The position numbers and the translations under genes are program-made. Of a DNA stretch of 64,000 nt, positions 43,762-51,459 are shown in pieces. The notes beneath the pieces were generated by a model. It was given only the letters and a program-made list of their open reading frames with translations. It was not told the DNA's origin and did no database searches. Origin of the DNA: Niabella agricola (GTDB lineage Bacteria > Bacteroidota > Bacteroidia > Chitinophagales > Chitinophagaceae); contig NZ_JAJHIZ010000003.1 in assembly GCF_021538615.1 (NCBI RefSeq), forward strand, positions 4,887,811 to 4,951,810. The letters are read 5' to 3'. Each line of letters opens with the position of its first letter. Positions within the stretch are counted from its first letter, which is position 1.

Positions 43762-43834
43762 CTGGTTTAACAGGATTCGAACCCGCATCTCCTCATTCGT
43801 AGTGAGGTGTTCTGTTCCATTGAACTATAAACCA
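43762..43834 (-). tRNA. Near-canonical tRNA with Arg(ACG) anticodon
   Basis: Minus strand, 73 nt: acceptor TGGTTTA / TAAACCA (7 perfect pairs), TA, D-arm GTTC-AATGGAACA-GAAC, anticodon arm CCTCA-CTACGAA-TGAGG (anticodon ACG), four variable bases, T-arm GCGGG-TTCGAAT-CCTGT, discriminator G. All standard lengths are kept. U1-A72 and no encoded CCA beyond the acceptor. It could be charged, unlike its neighbours, but lies within the degenerate array. Confidence 0.75.
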
Positions 43835-43845
43835 GTATCTGAAAT

Positions 43846-43935
43846 CATACGGCTTTCAGATTTGAACTGAAAACGATCATCCGCTATTTGCCTTCGAAAG
43901 AGGAATGATCATGTTACCCTTACACCAGGCCGTAT
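43846..43935 (-). ncRNA. tRNA-like element with extended anticodon arm, Glu(TTC)-like
   Basis: Acceptor ATACGGC / GCCGTAT pairs perfectly, the T-arm TTCAG-TTCAAAT-CTGAA is canonical, and the D-arm GTGT-AAGGGTA-ACAT is close to Glu/Gln types. The anticodon hairpin CCT-CTTTCGA-AGG is embedded in an additional stem GATCA/TGATC, making the element 90 nt. It abuts the His-like unit with no spacer. Confidence 0.6.
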
Positions 43936-44020
43936 TGGTTGACCCCGGGTCCGATTGTTATCGGGAGAACCCTGTTCTCCACAGTCACTATGTGGTGTTT
44001 TACCTGTTAAACCAGGGCCA
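43936..44020 (-). ncRNA. tRNA-like element, His(GTG)-type, with encoded CCA and T-loop insertion
   Basis: Acceptor TGGCCCT / GGGGTCA (two G-U) followed by A and CCA, D-arm GTTT-AACAGGTA-AAAC, anticodon arm CCACA-TAGTGAC-TGTGG (GTG). The T-arm is abnormal: GGGT/ACCC encloses a second hairpin CCGAT-AACA-ATCGG. First unit of the array on the minus strand. Confidence 0.6.
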
Positions 44021-44025
44021 ACATA

Positions 44026-44056
44026 AACACCCCGCTGCATCTTGCGGGTGTGTTTT
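44026..44056. other. GC-rich hairpin before the tRNA-like array
   Basis: AACACCCCGC and GCGGGTGTGTT pair with a bulge around a TGCATCTT loop. On the plus strand it is followed by TTTT, but no plus-strand gene precedes it; on the minus strand it separates the small membrane peptide gene from the array, possibly as a processing site. Confidence 0.45.
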
Positions 44057-44078
44057 CTCCTTTGCTGCAACTAATACG

Positions 44079-44213
44079 TTATCGCAATCTTACAGAGGCC
44101 GGATCGTCGATCTTTGGGGATGCGGCTTCCGTTGTGTTGTTGGTTGTTGTTCTGCTGCCGGCAATTTTTTCTACAATGAATACCAGCAGTATGATGATAA
44201 AAATGATGTTCAT
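44079..44213 (-). CDS. 44-residue single-pass membrane peptide with perfect Shine-Dalgarno site
   Basis: ATG at 44213 is preceded by AAGGAGGTGA (44217-44226, minus strand) at ideal distance, far stronger than other starts in this window. The peptide begins MNIIFIIILLVFIVEKIAGS (one membrane helix) and ends with a polar tail rich in Thr, Asn and charges (TTTNNTTEAASPKIDDPAS), stop at 44079-44081. No family is recognised. It lies between a terminator-like hairpin and the tRNA-like array. Small toxin, phage-type or membrane-signalling peptide are all possible. Confidence 0.6.
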   Translation of the reverse strand: MNIIFIIILLVFIVEKIAGSRTTTNNTTEAASPKIDDPASVRLR

Positions 44214-44237
44214 GGTTCACCTCCTTCGTGTAATAAA

Positions 44238-44263
44238 AAACCCGGCCTTCCAGGACCGGGTTT
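44238..44263 (-). terminator. Rho-independent terminator
   Basis: AAACCCGG / CCGGGTTT stem with a CCTTCCAGGA apex that can pair further; six T follow on the minus strand. It lies 12 bp before the Shine-Dalgarno site of the membrane peptide. Confidence 0.75.
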
Positions 44264-44283
44264 GCTACGTCATCATGTTTTCT

Positions 44284-44421
44284 TTATACATGAAGCCCTG
44301 TAAAAAACTCCGGTTTCCTTTTTCCCGATTTGCGAATACGCAGATGCATAGCTCCGCCATTAGACCGGTTGGAGGCTGGTATCATCATTGTAAATCGAGG
44401 AAATGGGGTTGTTCGATTCAT
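44284..44421 (-). CDS. Possible 45-residue basic peptide
   Basis: A frame from ATG 44421 to a TAA at 44284-44286, bounded by terminators on both sides. The sequence starts MNRTTPFPRFTMMIPASN and ends with a basic segment (HLRIRKSGKRKPEFF). No Shine-Dalgarno site or known family. The transcription-unit-like packaging is the main support; it may equally be a non-coding segment. Confidence 0.3.
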   Translation of the reverse strand: MNRTTPFPRFTMMIPASNRSNGGAMHLRIRKSGKRKPEFFTGLHV

Positions 44422-44435
44422 TATTTCATATAAAT

Positions 44436-44460
44436 AAAAACCCCGCAATTTCTTGCGGGG
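44436..44460 (-). terminator. Rho-independent terminator
   Basis: Perfect 8-bp stem CCCCGCAA / TTGCGGGG with a GAAA tetraloop (minus strand), then TTTTTATTT. Confidence 0.85.
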
Positions 44461-44486
44461 CCTGGATTTTATTAAAAAATTATTTT

Positions 44487-44579
44487 TTAACTTTCTACAG
44501 CAAATGCCCCGCAACGCGTATTCAGTCCTATCGGGCTGAACCACGCTTTTGTTTCAATATGTAGATTCTTACGTTGCAT
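44487..44579 (-). CDS. Possible 30-residue peptide or structured small RNA
   Basis: ATG 44579 to TAA 44487-44489, starting MQRKNLHIETKAWFSPIG. A good promoter lies 25 bp upstream and a strong terminator 27 bp downstream, so a transcript is likely. The same stretch can fold: GCAACG (44511-44516) pairs with CGTTGC (44572-44577), and 44521-44540 forms an 8-bp hairpin with a four-base loop. Peptide and RNA readings cannot be separated here. Confidence 0.4.
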   Translation of the reverse strand: MQRKNLHIETKAWFSPIGLNTRCGAFAVES

Positions 44580-44603
44580 TTTATATTTTTTTATTTGCGT
44601 ATG

Positions 44604-44633
44604 CAAAGGTGTATATCCTTTTTAATATAGCAA
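44604..44633 (-). promoter_or_regulatory. Promoter of the short-ORF / tRNA-like transcription unit
   Basis: TTG (44631-44633, within TTTTG), 19-bp spacer and CACCTTTG (44604-44611, one mismatch to TAnnTTTG) on the minus strand. The start site should lie about 18 nt before the ATG at 44579. The flanking 44545-44672 is AT-rich and holds nothing else. Confidence 0.55.
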
Positions 44634-44672
44634 AATTTTTGAACTATTTTTTTTAAAAAATACACGAGCGGA

Positions 44673-45218
44673 TTATTTCCATCTCCAATTCAATGCTTCA
44701 ATGAATTCAATCTGCAATCTGCTGCTGAGTTGCTTCAGTTCCTGTTTTAATGCAAGTGGATCATTGATTCCTGTTTTGGGAAGGATTAAATATTCGCCGA
44801 TTTTAAACTTTAAATAAAAGTAATCACCGGTTTCTGTTATATGATTCATCTCTGATAATTTGATGGTTGAGATGCTGCCGGGATCACTGGCCTCGATTGT
44901 TGTATCCGTCAGTTTTATTGTTACGGGTTTTCTCATCCGGTCTTTATAGCTGTCTTCAATAAATTTCTTATAGTGCTGTTTGTATTGCGCCCTTTGATAA
45001 AGCGGAAAGAAAACGAAACTGACAATACTAAAGATAAAAAAGTAGTAAGCAAGAAACATGTTGCTACTTTGATAGAACAGAAGGCCCAGCAGCGTCATCA
45101 CAGCGGTAACTGTTAGCCAGGACCTTATGCGCTTTTTTTTTATTCTGGGTGTTTGGGAGGCAACAAAAAGATGATATTGAAGGAAGTCGTTCCGGTTGAG
45201 TTGATAGGTCAATGTCAT
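44673..45218 (-). CDS. YcxB-like two-helix membrane protein
   Basis: A 181-residue protein with two adjacent membrane helices (LTVTAVMTLLGLLFYQSSNM; LAYYFFIFSIVSFVFFPLYQ) and a C-terminal soluble domain (VTIKLTDTTIEASDPGSIST to YLILPKTG) of the YcxB-like type. Function unknown. It starts MTLTYQLNRNDFLQYHLF. It lies upstream of the short-ORF unit on the same strand; the AT-rich gap and a separate promoter suggest independence. Confidence 0.75.
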   Translation of the reverse strand: MTLTYQLNRNDFLQYHLFVASQTPRIKKKRIRSWLTVTAVMTLLGLLFYQSSNMFLAYYFFIFSIVSFVFFPLYQRAQYKQHYKKFIEDSYKDRMRKPVTIKLTDTTIEASDPGSISTIKLSEMNHITETGDYFYLKFKIGEYLILPKTGINDPLALKQELKQLSSRLQIEFIEALNWRWK

Positions 45219-45330
45219 TTAATGATCATTCTTTGATTTGTAAAAAACGGCTGTAAATGTATCAAAAAAATGAAAGTGCAGGCTGCCGGCGGCTCGTTTT
45301 TTTTATTTTTGATATTAAAAAAAACAGCGC

Positions 45331-45759
45331 ATGATCGGAATTGAGCAAATAGAAATGAGCCACCCGCTTTATAAACAGGAGCAGGACCTGAGGAACCGTA
45401 TCCTGTTGCGGCCGATCGGTTTGCCGGATCATGGTTGGGAAATGGACGATCATAGGGCCTGGCATTTTGTGGCCGTTGAAGCAGATAACGTAATCGGATG
45501 TGTGATCCTCGTACCGCTTAACAAAGGGCAGGCCCAGCTAAAGCAAATGGCTGTCGAAACGGCCTGCCAGTCAAAAGGAACGGGGCGGTTGCTGATAGGA
45601 GCATTACTTGCCTTTGCAAGGACGCAACAATTCTTGGAGGTTGTGTGTCATGCACAGGACAGGGCGATTCCCTTTTATATAAAAAACGGGTTTGAAATTT
45701 ATGATGAGCCCTTTGTGGAAGTAGGCGTGCCGCATCATCATATGCGGATCAGGCTGTAA
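45331..45759 (+). CDS. GNAT-family N-acetyltransferase
   Basis: A 142-residue acetyltransferase. The core strand and acetyl-CoA loop are QLKQMAVETACQSKGTGRLL, followed by LEVVCHAQDRAIPFYIKNGF and a C-terminal strand with HHHMRI. It resembles the ElaA/PhnO-like short GNAT group. The acceptor substrate cannot be predicted. It stands alone, convergent with the miaE-like gene. Confidence 0.88.
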   Translation: MIGIEQIEMSHPLYKQEQDLRNRILLRPIGLPDHGWEMDDHRAWHFVAVEADNVIGCVILVPLNKGQAQLKQMAVETACQSKGTGRLLIGALLAFARTQQFLEVVCHAQDRAIPFYIKNGFEIYDEPFVEVGVPHHHMRIRL

Positions 45760-45781
45760 AGAGGTGGCTTCCGGAAATTCA

Positions 45782-46390
45782 TTAGTGAATCCGGTCTCCA
45801 CGCAGTTCCATTTCCTGCATGATCACTGCTTCATGGGCCAGCCATTGGGCCCAGCGCTTCCGCACCTTTTCTTTCGGAAGATAGGTTTCGGCCAACTCGA
45901 TAAAGAGGGTGTAATGACCGGCTTCGCTTTCCATAAAGCGCCGGTAAAACTTGCTCATATAGGCATCGTTCAATCCTTCGCTGAGCCGCTTGAACCGTTC
46001 ACAACTCCGGGCTTCGATCATGGCCATGGTCAGCAATTTGTCGAGAAAAAACTCATCCGGACTTGCGCCCTTTGCCTGGAATTGTAATAATGCATTTACA
46101 TATGCATCCTTTCGCTGGCGCCCTAATTTCAATCCTCTTTTTTCAAGTTCCTGCAATACCAGGCGGAAATGGCCCCATTCTTCGGTAACGATAGGGGCGA
46201 GCGCCTTTACCAGTTGCTCTTTATCGCTGTAGCGCTGAATGAGTGAGATACAGCTGGTAGCTGCTTTCTGCTCACAATAGGCATGATCGGTCAGAATCGC
46301 TTCCAATGAGATTTCCGCAAGGTTCACCCAGCGCGGATCCGTGGGCAGTTGTAAGCCTAAAATGTTTTTTGTGTCCTGTGAAAGTTCCAT
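45782..46390 (-). CDS. miaE: tRNA-(ms2io6A37) hydroxylase MiaE
   Basis: A 202-residue ferritin-like di-iron protein. Metal ligands lie in LAEISLEAILTDHAYCEQKA, VTEEWGHFRLVL, IEARSCERFKRL and MESEAGHYTLF (E and ExxH patterns). MiaE hydroxylates the isopentenyl group of the hypermodified adenosine 37 of tRNAs reading UNN codons. It is a tRNA-modifying enzyme close to, but not obviously part of, the tRNA-like locus; the GNAT and YcxB genes lie between. Confidence 0.9.
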   Translation of the reverse strand: MELSQDTKNILGLQLPTDPRWVNLAEISLEAILTDHAYCEQKAATSCISLIQRYSDKEQLVKALAPIVTEEWGHFRLVLQELEKRGLKLGRQRKDAYVNALLQFQAKGASPDEFFLDKLLTMAMIEARSCERFKRLSEGLNDAYMSKFYRRFMESEAGHYTLFIELAETYLPKEKVRKRWAQWLAHEAVIMQEMELRGDRIH

Positions 46391-46540
46391 ATGCAGCGAA
46401 ATTAAAGAAATTATATCCAGAACGACCGGACGAAGACAGGGCGGCCATTGGTTTTTTTGTAAAGTTTAAAATATAAAAGCGTGGCTTTCGGCGGTTGCTT
46501 TGTCCATGTCGATAGTTGGGTACAGCGGTTCAGTTGCGGG

Positions 46541-46572
46541 CATAAAAAAAAGTCCCCGGTTGGAGACTTTGA
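46541..46572 (-). terminator. Rho-independent terminator of the second SusCD operon
   Basis: AAAGTC-CCC / GG-GACTTT stem (one mismatch inside) followed by eight T on the minus strand, 24 bp after the SusD stop. Confidence 0.75.
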
Positions 46573-46595
46573 AAATTGTATATCCGGAGTTGTTA

Positions 46596-48170
46596 TCAGT
46601 AGCCCGGATTTTGCTTTAAGTTGGGGTTTACAGCAATCTGCTGACTGGGAATAGCGAAAACAAGATATTTGGGATCTGAGGTCCCGGGTTTTTCCTGGAA
46701 AGGTTGCAGGAATTTCCCGAAGCGGATGAGGTCTTGCCGGCGCCATCCTTCCCAGTACAGTTCGCGTGCGCGTTCATCCAGTACATTATCGAGCGTCAGC
46801 GAACCCAATGCACCAATACCCCGGTTGCCGCGGATCTTATTGATCAGGGCCAGCACTTCCCCGGCAGTGCTGCCGGTGCCGCCTCTTAGAACAGCTTCTG
46901 CCTGCATTAGCAATACATCCGAATAACGAAACACCACCCAGTCGTTATTTTTTTGCCCGGAGCTTGAATAATCATAGGCATATTTCATAGGACGGATGCC
47001 GGCTGTTTCCAGGGTGGCGCCTGAAGTACGGATCGTTACAGCCCTGGTAAACACCAATGGTGTGTTGGCAGGGTTTCTTGCCATCAGGGGCTTGTCGGTT
47101 GTGAGATTGTACATTTGTCCGATATAAAATCCTACATTCTGACGCTTGCCCGGGTTGCTCATCGTATCTGCCGGATATTTGTAATAGATGCCTCTTCTTT
47201 CGTCGGAGGCGGCGAATTTGTCGTAATAATCAGAAAGGGTACACCAGCCATTCCAGCCACCAGGCGTCATGTTGTAATGCGCAATCGTATTCCAGGTGCG
47301 GTCTACTGATCCGCCTCTTTTCCCGTTTTGATTGTATAGTGTGAAAATATTTTCGGTGGACTTTACGTCGTTATCCGGGGCAAAGTTGTCGAAGTATTTT
47401 CCTGCTTCGGAAACCTTGTACGTACCTGTGTTTGTGATGGCTTTGGCCAGGGTTATTACCTGGTTCATATCTGCTGCATCAAAGGAAGGTGATTGCCGGT
47501 TCAAAAAGGCTCCCTTATTCAGGTATACTTTCATTAACAATGCCCGCGCTGCATCCTTGCTGGCTACATAGGCAGCCGTCAGCTGTCCATTGGGAAGTGC
47601 AGGCAGGATTTCATTCAGTTCCTTAATGATATAATCGAGCCCTTCGCCGGCCTGCAGCACTTTGGGCGCAATTCTGAAATCATCGAGTGCTTCGCCTTCC
47701 CGGATGGTTACAACCCCGTAGAGGTCGATCATATCAAACATGGCCAGTGCGCGTAAAAAACGTGCTTCTGCTTCTTGTTGTTTACTCGGATTAAAGCGCA
47801 AGACATTCGTAGCATTGTAAACTGTAGTGCCCAGGCTTACGAAGGTGCTATTCATAAAACCATTATCGGCGTTCCAGCGGTGCTGGTGTATAGCCCGGTA
47901 AATACCGTTATCATCCCAGTCGCCACCGCGTGTAGGGGCTATGGCGGCATCCGTTGATATTTCCTGCAATACCCAGCGCTGATCCTGCTGATAGGGCACC
48001 AGCAGCGATGAATAGGCGGTAATCAAAAGCCCGTCGGCGCTCACATTTGAGGTGCCTTCTTCCAGCTCGCCTCTGAACTCTTCATTAAGTTTGGTACAGG
48101 AAGCCGCTGAAAAAAGTATCGCACCGGCGCATAATAAGTAAAATGTGTATATCGATTTCATAAGATTCAT
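46596..48170 (-). CDS. SusD/RagB nutrient-binding lipoprotein (second pair)
   Basis: A 524-residue surface lipoprotein (ILFSAASC lipobox, Cys about residue 25). Family features: ARFLRALAMFDMIDLYGVV, a helical repeat fold, ARELYWEGWRRQDLIRFGKF near the end and the final NPNLKQNPGY. It lies 3 bp after the SusC gene and should form the binding lid of that importer. Its ligand is unknown. Unlike the first pair it has no sigma/anti-sigma genes beside it. Confidence 0.95.
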   Translation of the reverse strand: MNLMKSIYTFYLLCAGAILFSAASCTKLNEEFRGELEEGTSNVSADGLLITAYSSLLVPYQQDQRWVLQEISTDAAIAPTRGGDWDDNGIYRAIHQHRWNADNGFMNSTFVSLGTTVYNATNVLRFNPSKQQEAEARFLRALAMFDMIDLYGVVTIREGEALDDFRIAPKVLQAGEGLDYIIKELNEILPALPNGQLTAAYVASKDAARALLMKVYLNKGAFLNRQSPSFDAADMNQVITLAKAITNTGTYKVSEAGKYFDNFAPDNDVKSTENIFTLYNQNGKRGGSVDRTWNTIAHYNMTPGGWNGWCTLSDYYDKFAASDERRGIYYKYPADTMSNPGKRQNVGFYIGQMYNLTTDKPLMARNPANTPLVFTRAVTIRTSGATLETAGIRPMKYAYDYSSSGQKNNDWVVFRYSDVLLMQAEAVLRGGTGSTAGEVLALINKIRGNRGIGALGSLTLDNVLDERARELYWEGWRRQDLIRFGKFLQPFQEKPGTSDPKYLVFAIPSQQIAVNPNLKQNPGY

Positions 48171-48173
48171 TAT

Positions 48174-51164
48174 TTAGAGCGAAAAGTTTATTCCAAGAAG
48201 AATGGTCTTAGCCGGGGGGTAGGGCAGGTATTCGATGCCCAGTGATGGAATTCCGTTGGTAGATCCATCGGTATTGACTTCCGGGTCAAATCCCGTGTAT
48301 TTGGTAAGGATAAACAGGTTCTGGCCGGTAAGCGAAATGTTGAAGTTCTTTAATGTATTGCCGATATCCCCTAGCTTGTAACTCAATGTTAAATTGGCCA
48401 TTTTGAGATAGTTGCCCTTTTCCAGATAGCGGGTGGAGGGGGAAGCGGAATTGGAAGTGGATTCTTTAACACTGGTATTAAAGAAACTGGTTCCGATATT
48501 TCTTGTGGAAAGATTGCTGATCCCTAAGGATGTAGCTGCGGTATTATTAAATAAGTAGTGTCCCATAGCCCCGTTCATATTGGCTCCGAATGTAAACTTC
48601 TTATAAGTAAGATTGGTGGAGATTCCCAGGAGTGTAGTGGGGTTGGGGCTGGCTGCATAAAATTTATTCACGGAAGGGTCGTTATCCGAACTGATGCTGC
48701 CGTCAAGACCGCGATACATGCTCATGCCTGTGTTTGGGTCGATTCCAGCAAACTCTGCAAGGTACCATACATTAAGCGGTTGCCCGTTCACCATTCGTTG
48801 ACCTAAAACACCGGAAAAACCCTGGCCTCTTAAGGCCCCGGTTTCATAGTAGCCTACTAAACCGCTCACGCTATTTTTAAGGAATGTGGCATTCCCAGTC
48901 AGATCCCAGTTCCAGCCATTTTTACGGATAATATTGCCGGTTAGCGAAATCTCGACCCCTTTGTTTACGATTTCCCCATCCAGATTTACCCAGATACGGC
49001 CGGCCGGTGCAGGTTGTGCCAGGGTTTGCTCAAACAATGCATCCGTGGTTTTCTTATTGAAGTAGTCAACCGATCCGAAAATGCGGTTGTTGAAAAGTGC
49101 AAAGTCGATACCAGCATTGATTGTTGCGGAAGTCTCCCACTTTAAATCGGGATTGCCATAGTTTGCCTGGCTGATGCTTTGGCTGGCAAAAACAAGACGG
49201 TCTTTTGATGCTCCCGAAGGAAACTCCTGGTTGCCGGTTTTTCCCCATCCCAGGCGTAACTTTAGCTGGTTAATATTGCTGTTGCCTTTAAGAAAGCCTT
49301 CCTCGTTGATATTCCAGGCAAAGGCAACAGACGGGAATATGGCATATTTATTATTGGTGCCAAATTTTGTGGAACCGTCCCGACGTACCGTGGCTGTTAA
49401 CAGATACCGGTCGAGATAGTTGAACGCGCCTCTCAGGAACAGGGACTGCAATTGATTCGTAGGACTTCTGTACGACGTAACCTCCCTGGTATTGATAGTT
49501 GAATATTGCAGATAATCAAAATAATCCAGCCCGAGGTAGGTAAACCCGTTTCCATACATCATGCTTTGTCTGTAATCATAATCCAGGTATTCATAGCCGG
49601 CCACTGCATTAATATTAAAGTCTGAAGAAACATTCTTGTTATAGGACAGGGTGTGCGTCATCTGCTGATCAGTCTCGGAATATTTTCCCAGGAATGCCTG
49701 TTCCTGGTCATTTGCTGCCGTGGGGTTAATGATCTTTCCCCGTACCATTGCATTGCGATCTCCTGTAAGCCGGGTTACGCTGTAAACAAATTTATACTCG
49801 AGGTTATCAGTTATTTTATAGGAGGGAGCGATCATGGCCAGGATGGTGTTGTTCGTTCCCAGGTCCTTATAAGCTGCGAGGCTGGCCAGCGGGTTTCTTT
49901 GGTTACCACTTACGAAGGTATAGTCGCCGTTCTGGTCTCTGAACGGCTGGGTAGGATTCCATTGCAATGCCTGTGAAATAATATTGCCCTCTGCACCTAC
50001 ACCTACGTCAATCGGTGCAAATTGCTGATCAGTTTGTGTTACAAACATTCCAAAGTCCAGGCCGAGTCTCCGGTTTTCCAGGAACCTGAAGTTGCCGCTG
50101 AAATTGGCAGTATATTTTTTCATTTGAGATCCTACAATAATGCCCTGCTGATTGAGATAACCGCCGGAGAGCCGGTATTTCCCATGTTCGGTACCGCCGG
50201 TGATATCTGCATAGTAGTTCTGTGTAGACGCAACCCTTGTAATTTCTTTAAACGCATTCACGTTGCTTCCAAAGTCGGAGTTGGCGGCTTCGTTTGGCGT
50301 ATAGTACTTCAGCGCTTCCCTGAATTTTCCGGCGTCCAGCACTTCCGGCTGTTTTCGTAAACTGGAAATACCGGTGGACGCAATGATGGAGATCACCGGC
50401 TGACCAACCTTTCCTTTTTTTGTATTGATCAGTACAACACCGTTGGCACCCCGCGACCCATAGATTGCAGTTGCCGATGCATCCTTTAAAATATCCATAC
50501 TGGCAATATCACTGGGATTGAGATAGTTTAAAGGGTTTCCCCGGTCTGAAGAAAAGCCCCCTCTACCCGGAGGCAGCGCTGTATTGCCGGATAAAGGAAT
50601 TCCATCCAGTACAAATAATGGGTTGTTACTGGCACGTATGGACGAATTACCACGGATCCTTACCGTAGTAGCGCCTCCCGGTTGCCCGGTGTTGTTAATG
50701 ACCATTACACCGGGCGTTTTCCCCTGGATCAGCTGATCGGGGTTGGTCATCACGCCTTTGTTGAAGTTTTTTTCACTGATGGTTACCATAGATCCCGTAA
50801 GGTCTTTTTTACGGGCCGTGCCATAACCGATCACCACAACCTCGTCCAGGGCCTGTTGCGAAGGCTTCAGACTGACGGATACGTCGGTTCCGGTAATGGC
50901 TACCTCCTGTGTGTCATACCCAATAAAAGAAACCTGCAACGTTTTGGCATCTGCCGGTGCATTCAGGATAAAACTGCCATCGTCTTTTGAGAGCGTGGCT
51001 ACCTGACTGCCTTTAATTTCAATAGTGGCCCCAGCCACAGGCTGGTTTTTTTCGTCTGTTACTTTTCCCTGTATGGATTTTGTCTGGGCCACTGCTGCGA
51101 TGGAGGCAAGCAAAAAGACAAAAGCCATCAGGCTTTGTGCAAGCGAGTTGATTTTCATACGCAT
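48174..51164 (-). CDS. SusC/RagA TonB-linked outer-membrane protein, no STN domain
   Basis: A 996-residue importer with signal peptide (FLLASIAAVAQ), carboxypeptidase-like domain (IQGKVTDEKNQPVAGATIEI), plug (VVIGYGTARKKDLTGSM; RGNSSIRASNNPLFVLDGIP) and barrel. In contrast to the SusC at 22.3-25.7 kb it lacks the STN signalling domain, consistent with the absence of a FecR/sigma pair; control must come from elsewhere. The 295-bp upstream region is AT-rich with no promoter I can call clearly. Confidence 0.96.
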   Translation of the reverse strand: MRMKINSLAQSLMAFVFLLASIAAVAQTKSIQGKVTDEKNQPVAGATIEIKGSQVATLSKDDGSFILNAPADAKTLQVSFIGYDTQEVAITGTDVSVSLKPSQQALDEVVVIGYGTARKKDLTGSMVTISEKNFNKGVMTNPDQLIQGKTPGVMVINNTGQPGGATTVRIRGNSSIRASNNPLFVLDGIPLSGNTALPPGRGGFSSDRGNPLNYLNPSDIASMDILKDASATAIYGSRGANGVVLINTKKGKVGQPVISIIASTGISSLRKQPEVLDAGKFREALKYYTPNEAANSDFGSNVNAFKEITRVASTQNYYADITGGTEHGKYRLSGGYLNQQGIIVGSQMKKYTANFSGNFRFLENRRLGLDFGMFVTQTDQQFAPIDVGVGAEGNIISQALQWNPTQPFRDQNGDYTFVSGNQRNPLASLAAYKDLGTNNTILAMIAPSYKITDNLEYKFVYSVTRLTGDRNAMVRGKIINPTAANDQEQAFLGKYSETDQQMTHTLSYNKNVSSDFNINAVAGYEYLDYDYRQSMMYGNGFTYLGLDYFDYLQYSTINTREVTSYRSPTNQLQSLFLRGAFNYLDRYLLTATVRRDGSTKFGTNNKYAIFPSVAFAWNINEEGFLKGNSNINQLKLRLGWGKTGNQEFPSGASKDRLVFASQSISQANYGNPDLKWETSATINAGIDFALFNNRIFGSVDYFNKKTTDALFEQTLAQPAPAGRIWVNLDGEIVNKGVEISLTGNIIRKNGWNWDLTGNATFLKNSVSGLVGYYETGALRGQGFSGVLGQRMVNGQPLNVWYLAEFAGIDPNTGMSMYRGLDGSISSDNDPSVNKFYAASPNPTTLLGISTNLTYKKFTFGANMNGAMGHYLFNNTAATSLGISNLSTRNIGTSFFNTSVKESTSNSASPSTRYLEKGNYLKMANLTLSYKLGDIGNTLKNFNISLTGQNLFILTKYTGFDPEVNTDGSTNGIPSLGIEYLPYPPAKTILLGINFSL

Positions 51165-51332
51165 TCCTTGTTAATTCGTTACCGATTTAGAGTTTAGAAT
51201 TCCTCATATATTTCATCATGTACTTGATACACGATATTTATTAAAACTATGTAAAAGGATTGGAATAAAAAAATATAAAACAGGTTAATTTATTGTATCG
51301 GGTTTAAAAAAACGCATCGATTTCTTTTTTAG

Positions 51333-51412
51333 CAAAAAAAATGCCGGAGGAACGGAAACGTTCCATTTGGTTTGCAGGCAGGAAAGGCTAAATCGTTCGC
51401 CGGGGCATTTTT
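51333..51412 (-). terminator. Large branched terminator-like structure
   Basis: AAAAATGCC and GGCATTTTT close an 80-bp region that contains the perfect hairpin GGAACG-GAAA-CGTTCC (51349-51364). On the minus strand the 3' arm runs into eight T, 48 bp after the DUF6157 stop. The loop is longer than usual for a terminator. Confidence 0.5.
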
Positions 51413-51459
51413 CACCATGCTGTTTAAGCGTTGTAATAAACAGGAACCGTGTGTCTGTG

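Noticed and set aside
43533..44020. Reading the array as ordinary translation tRNAs
   Set aside because: Only the Arg(ACG) unit has a fully regular cloverleaf; others have mismatched stems, altered T33, or inserted hairpins.
44079..44579. Classical toxin-antitoxin operon made of the short frames
   Set aside because: No recognisable antitoxin or DNA-binding protein; only the membrane peptide has firm translation signals.
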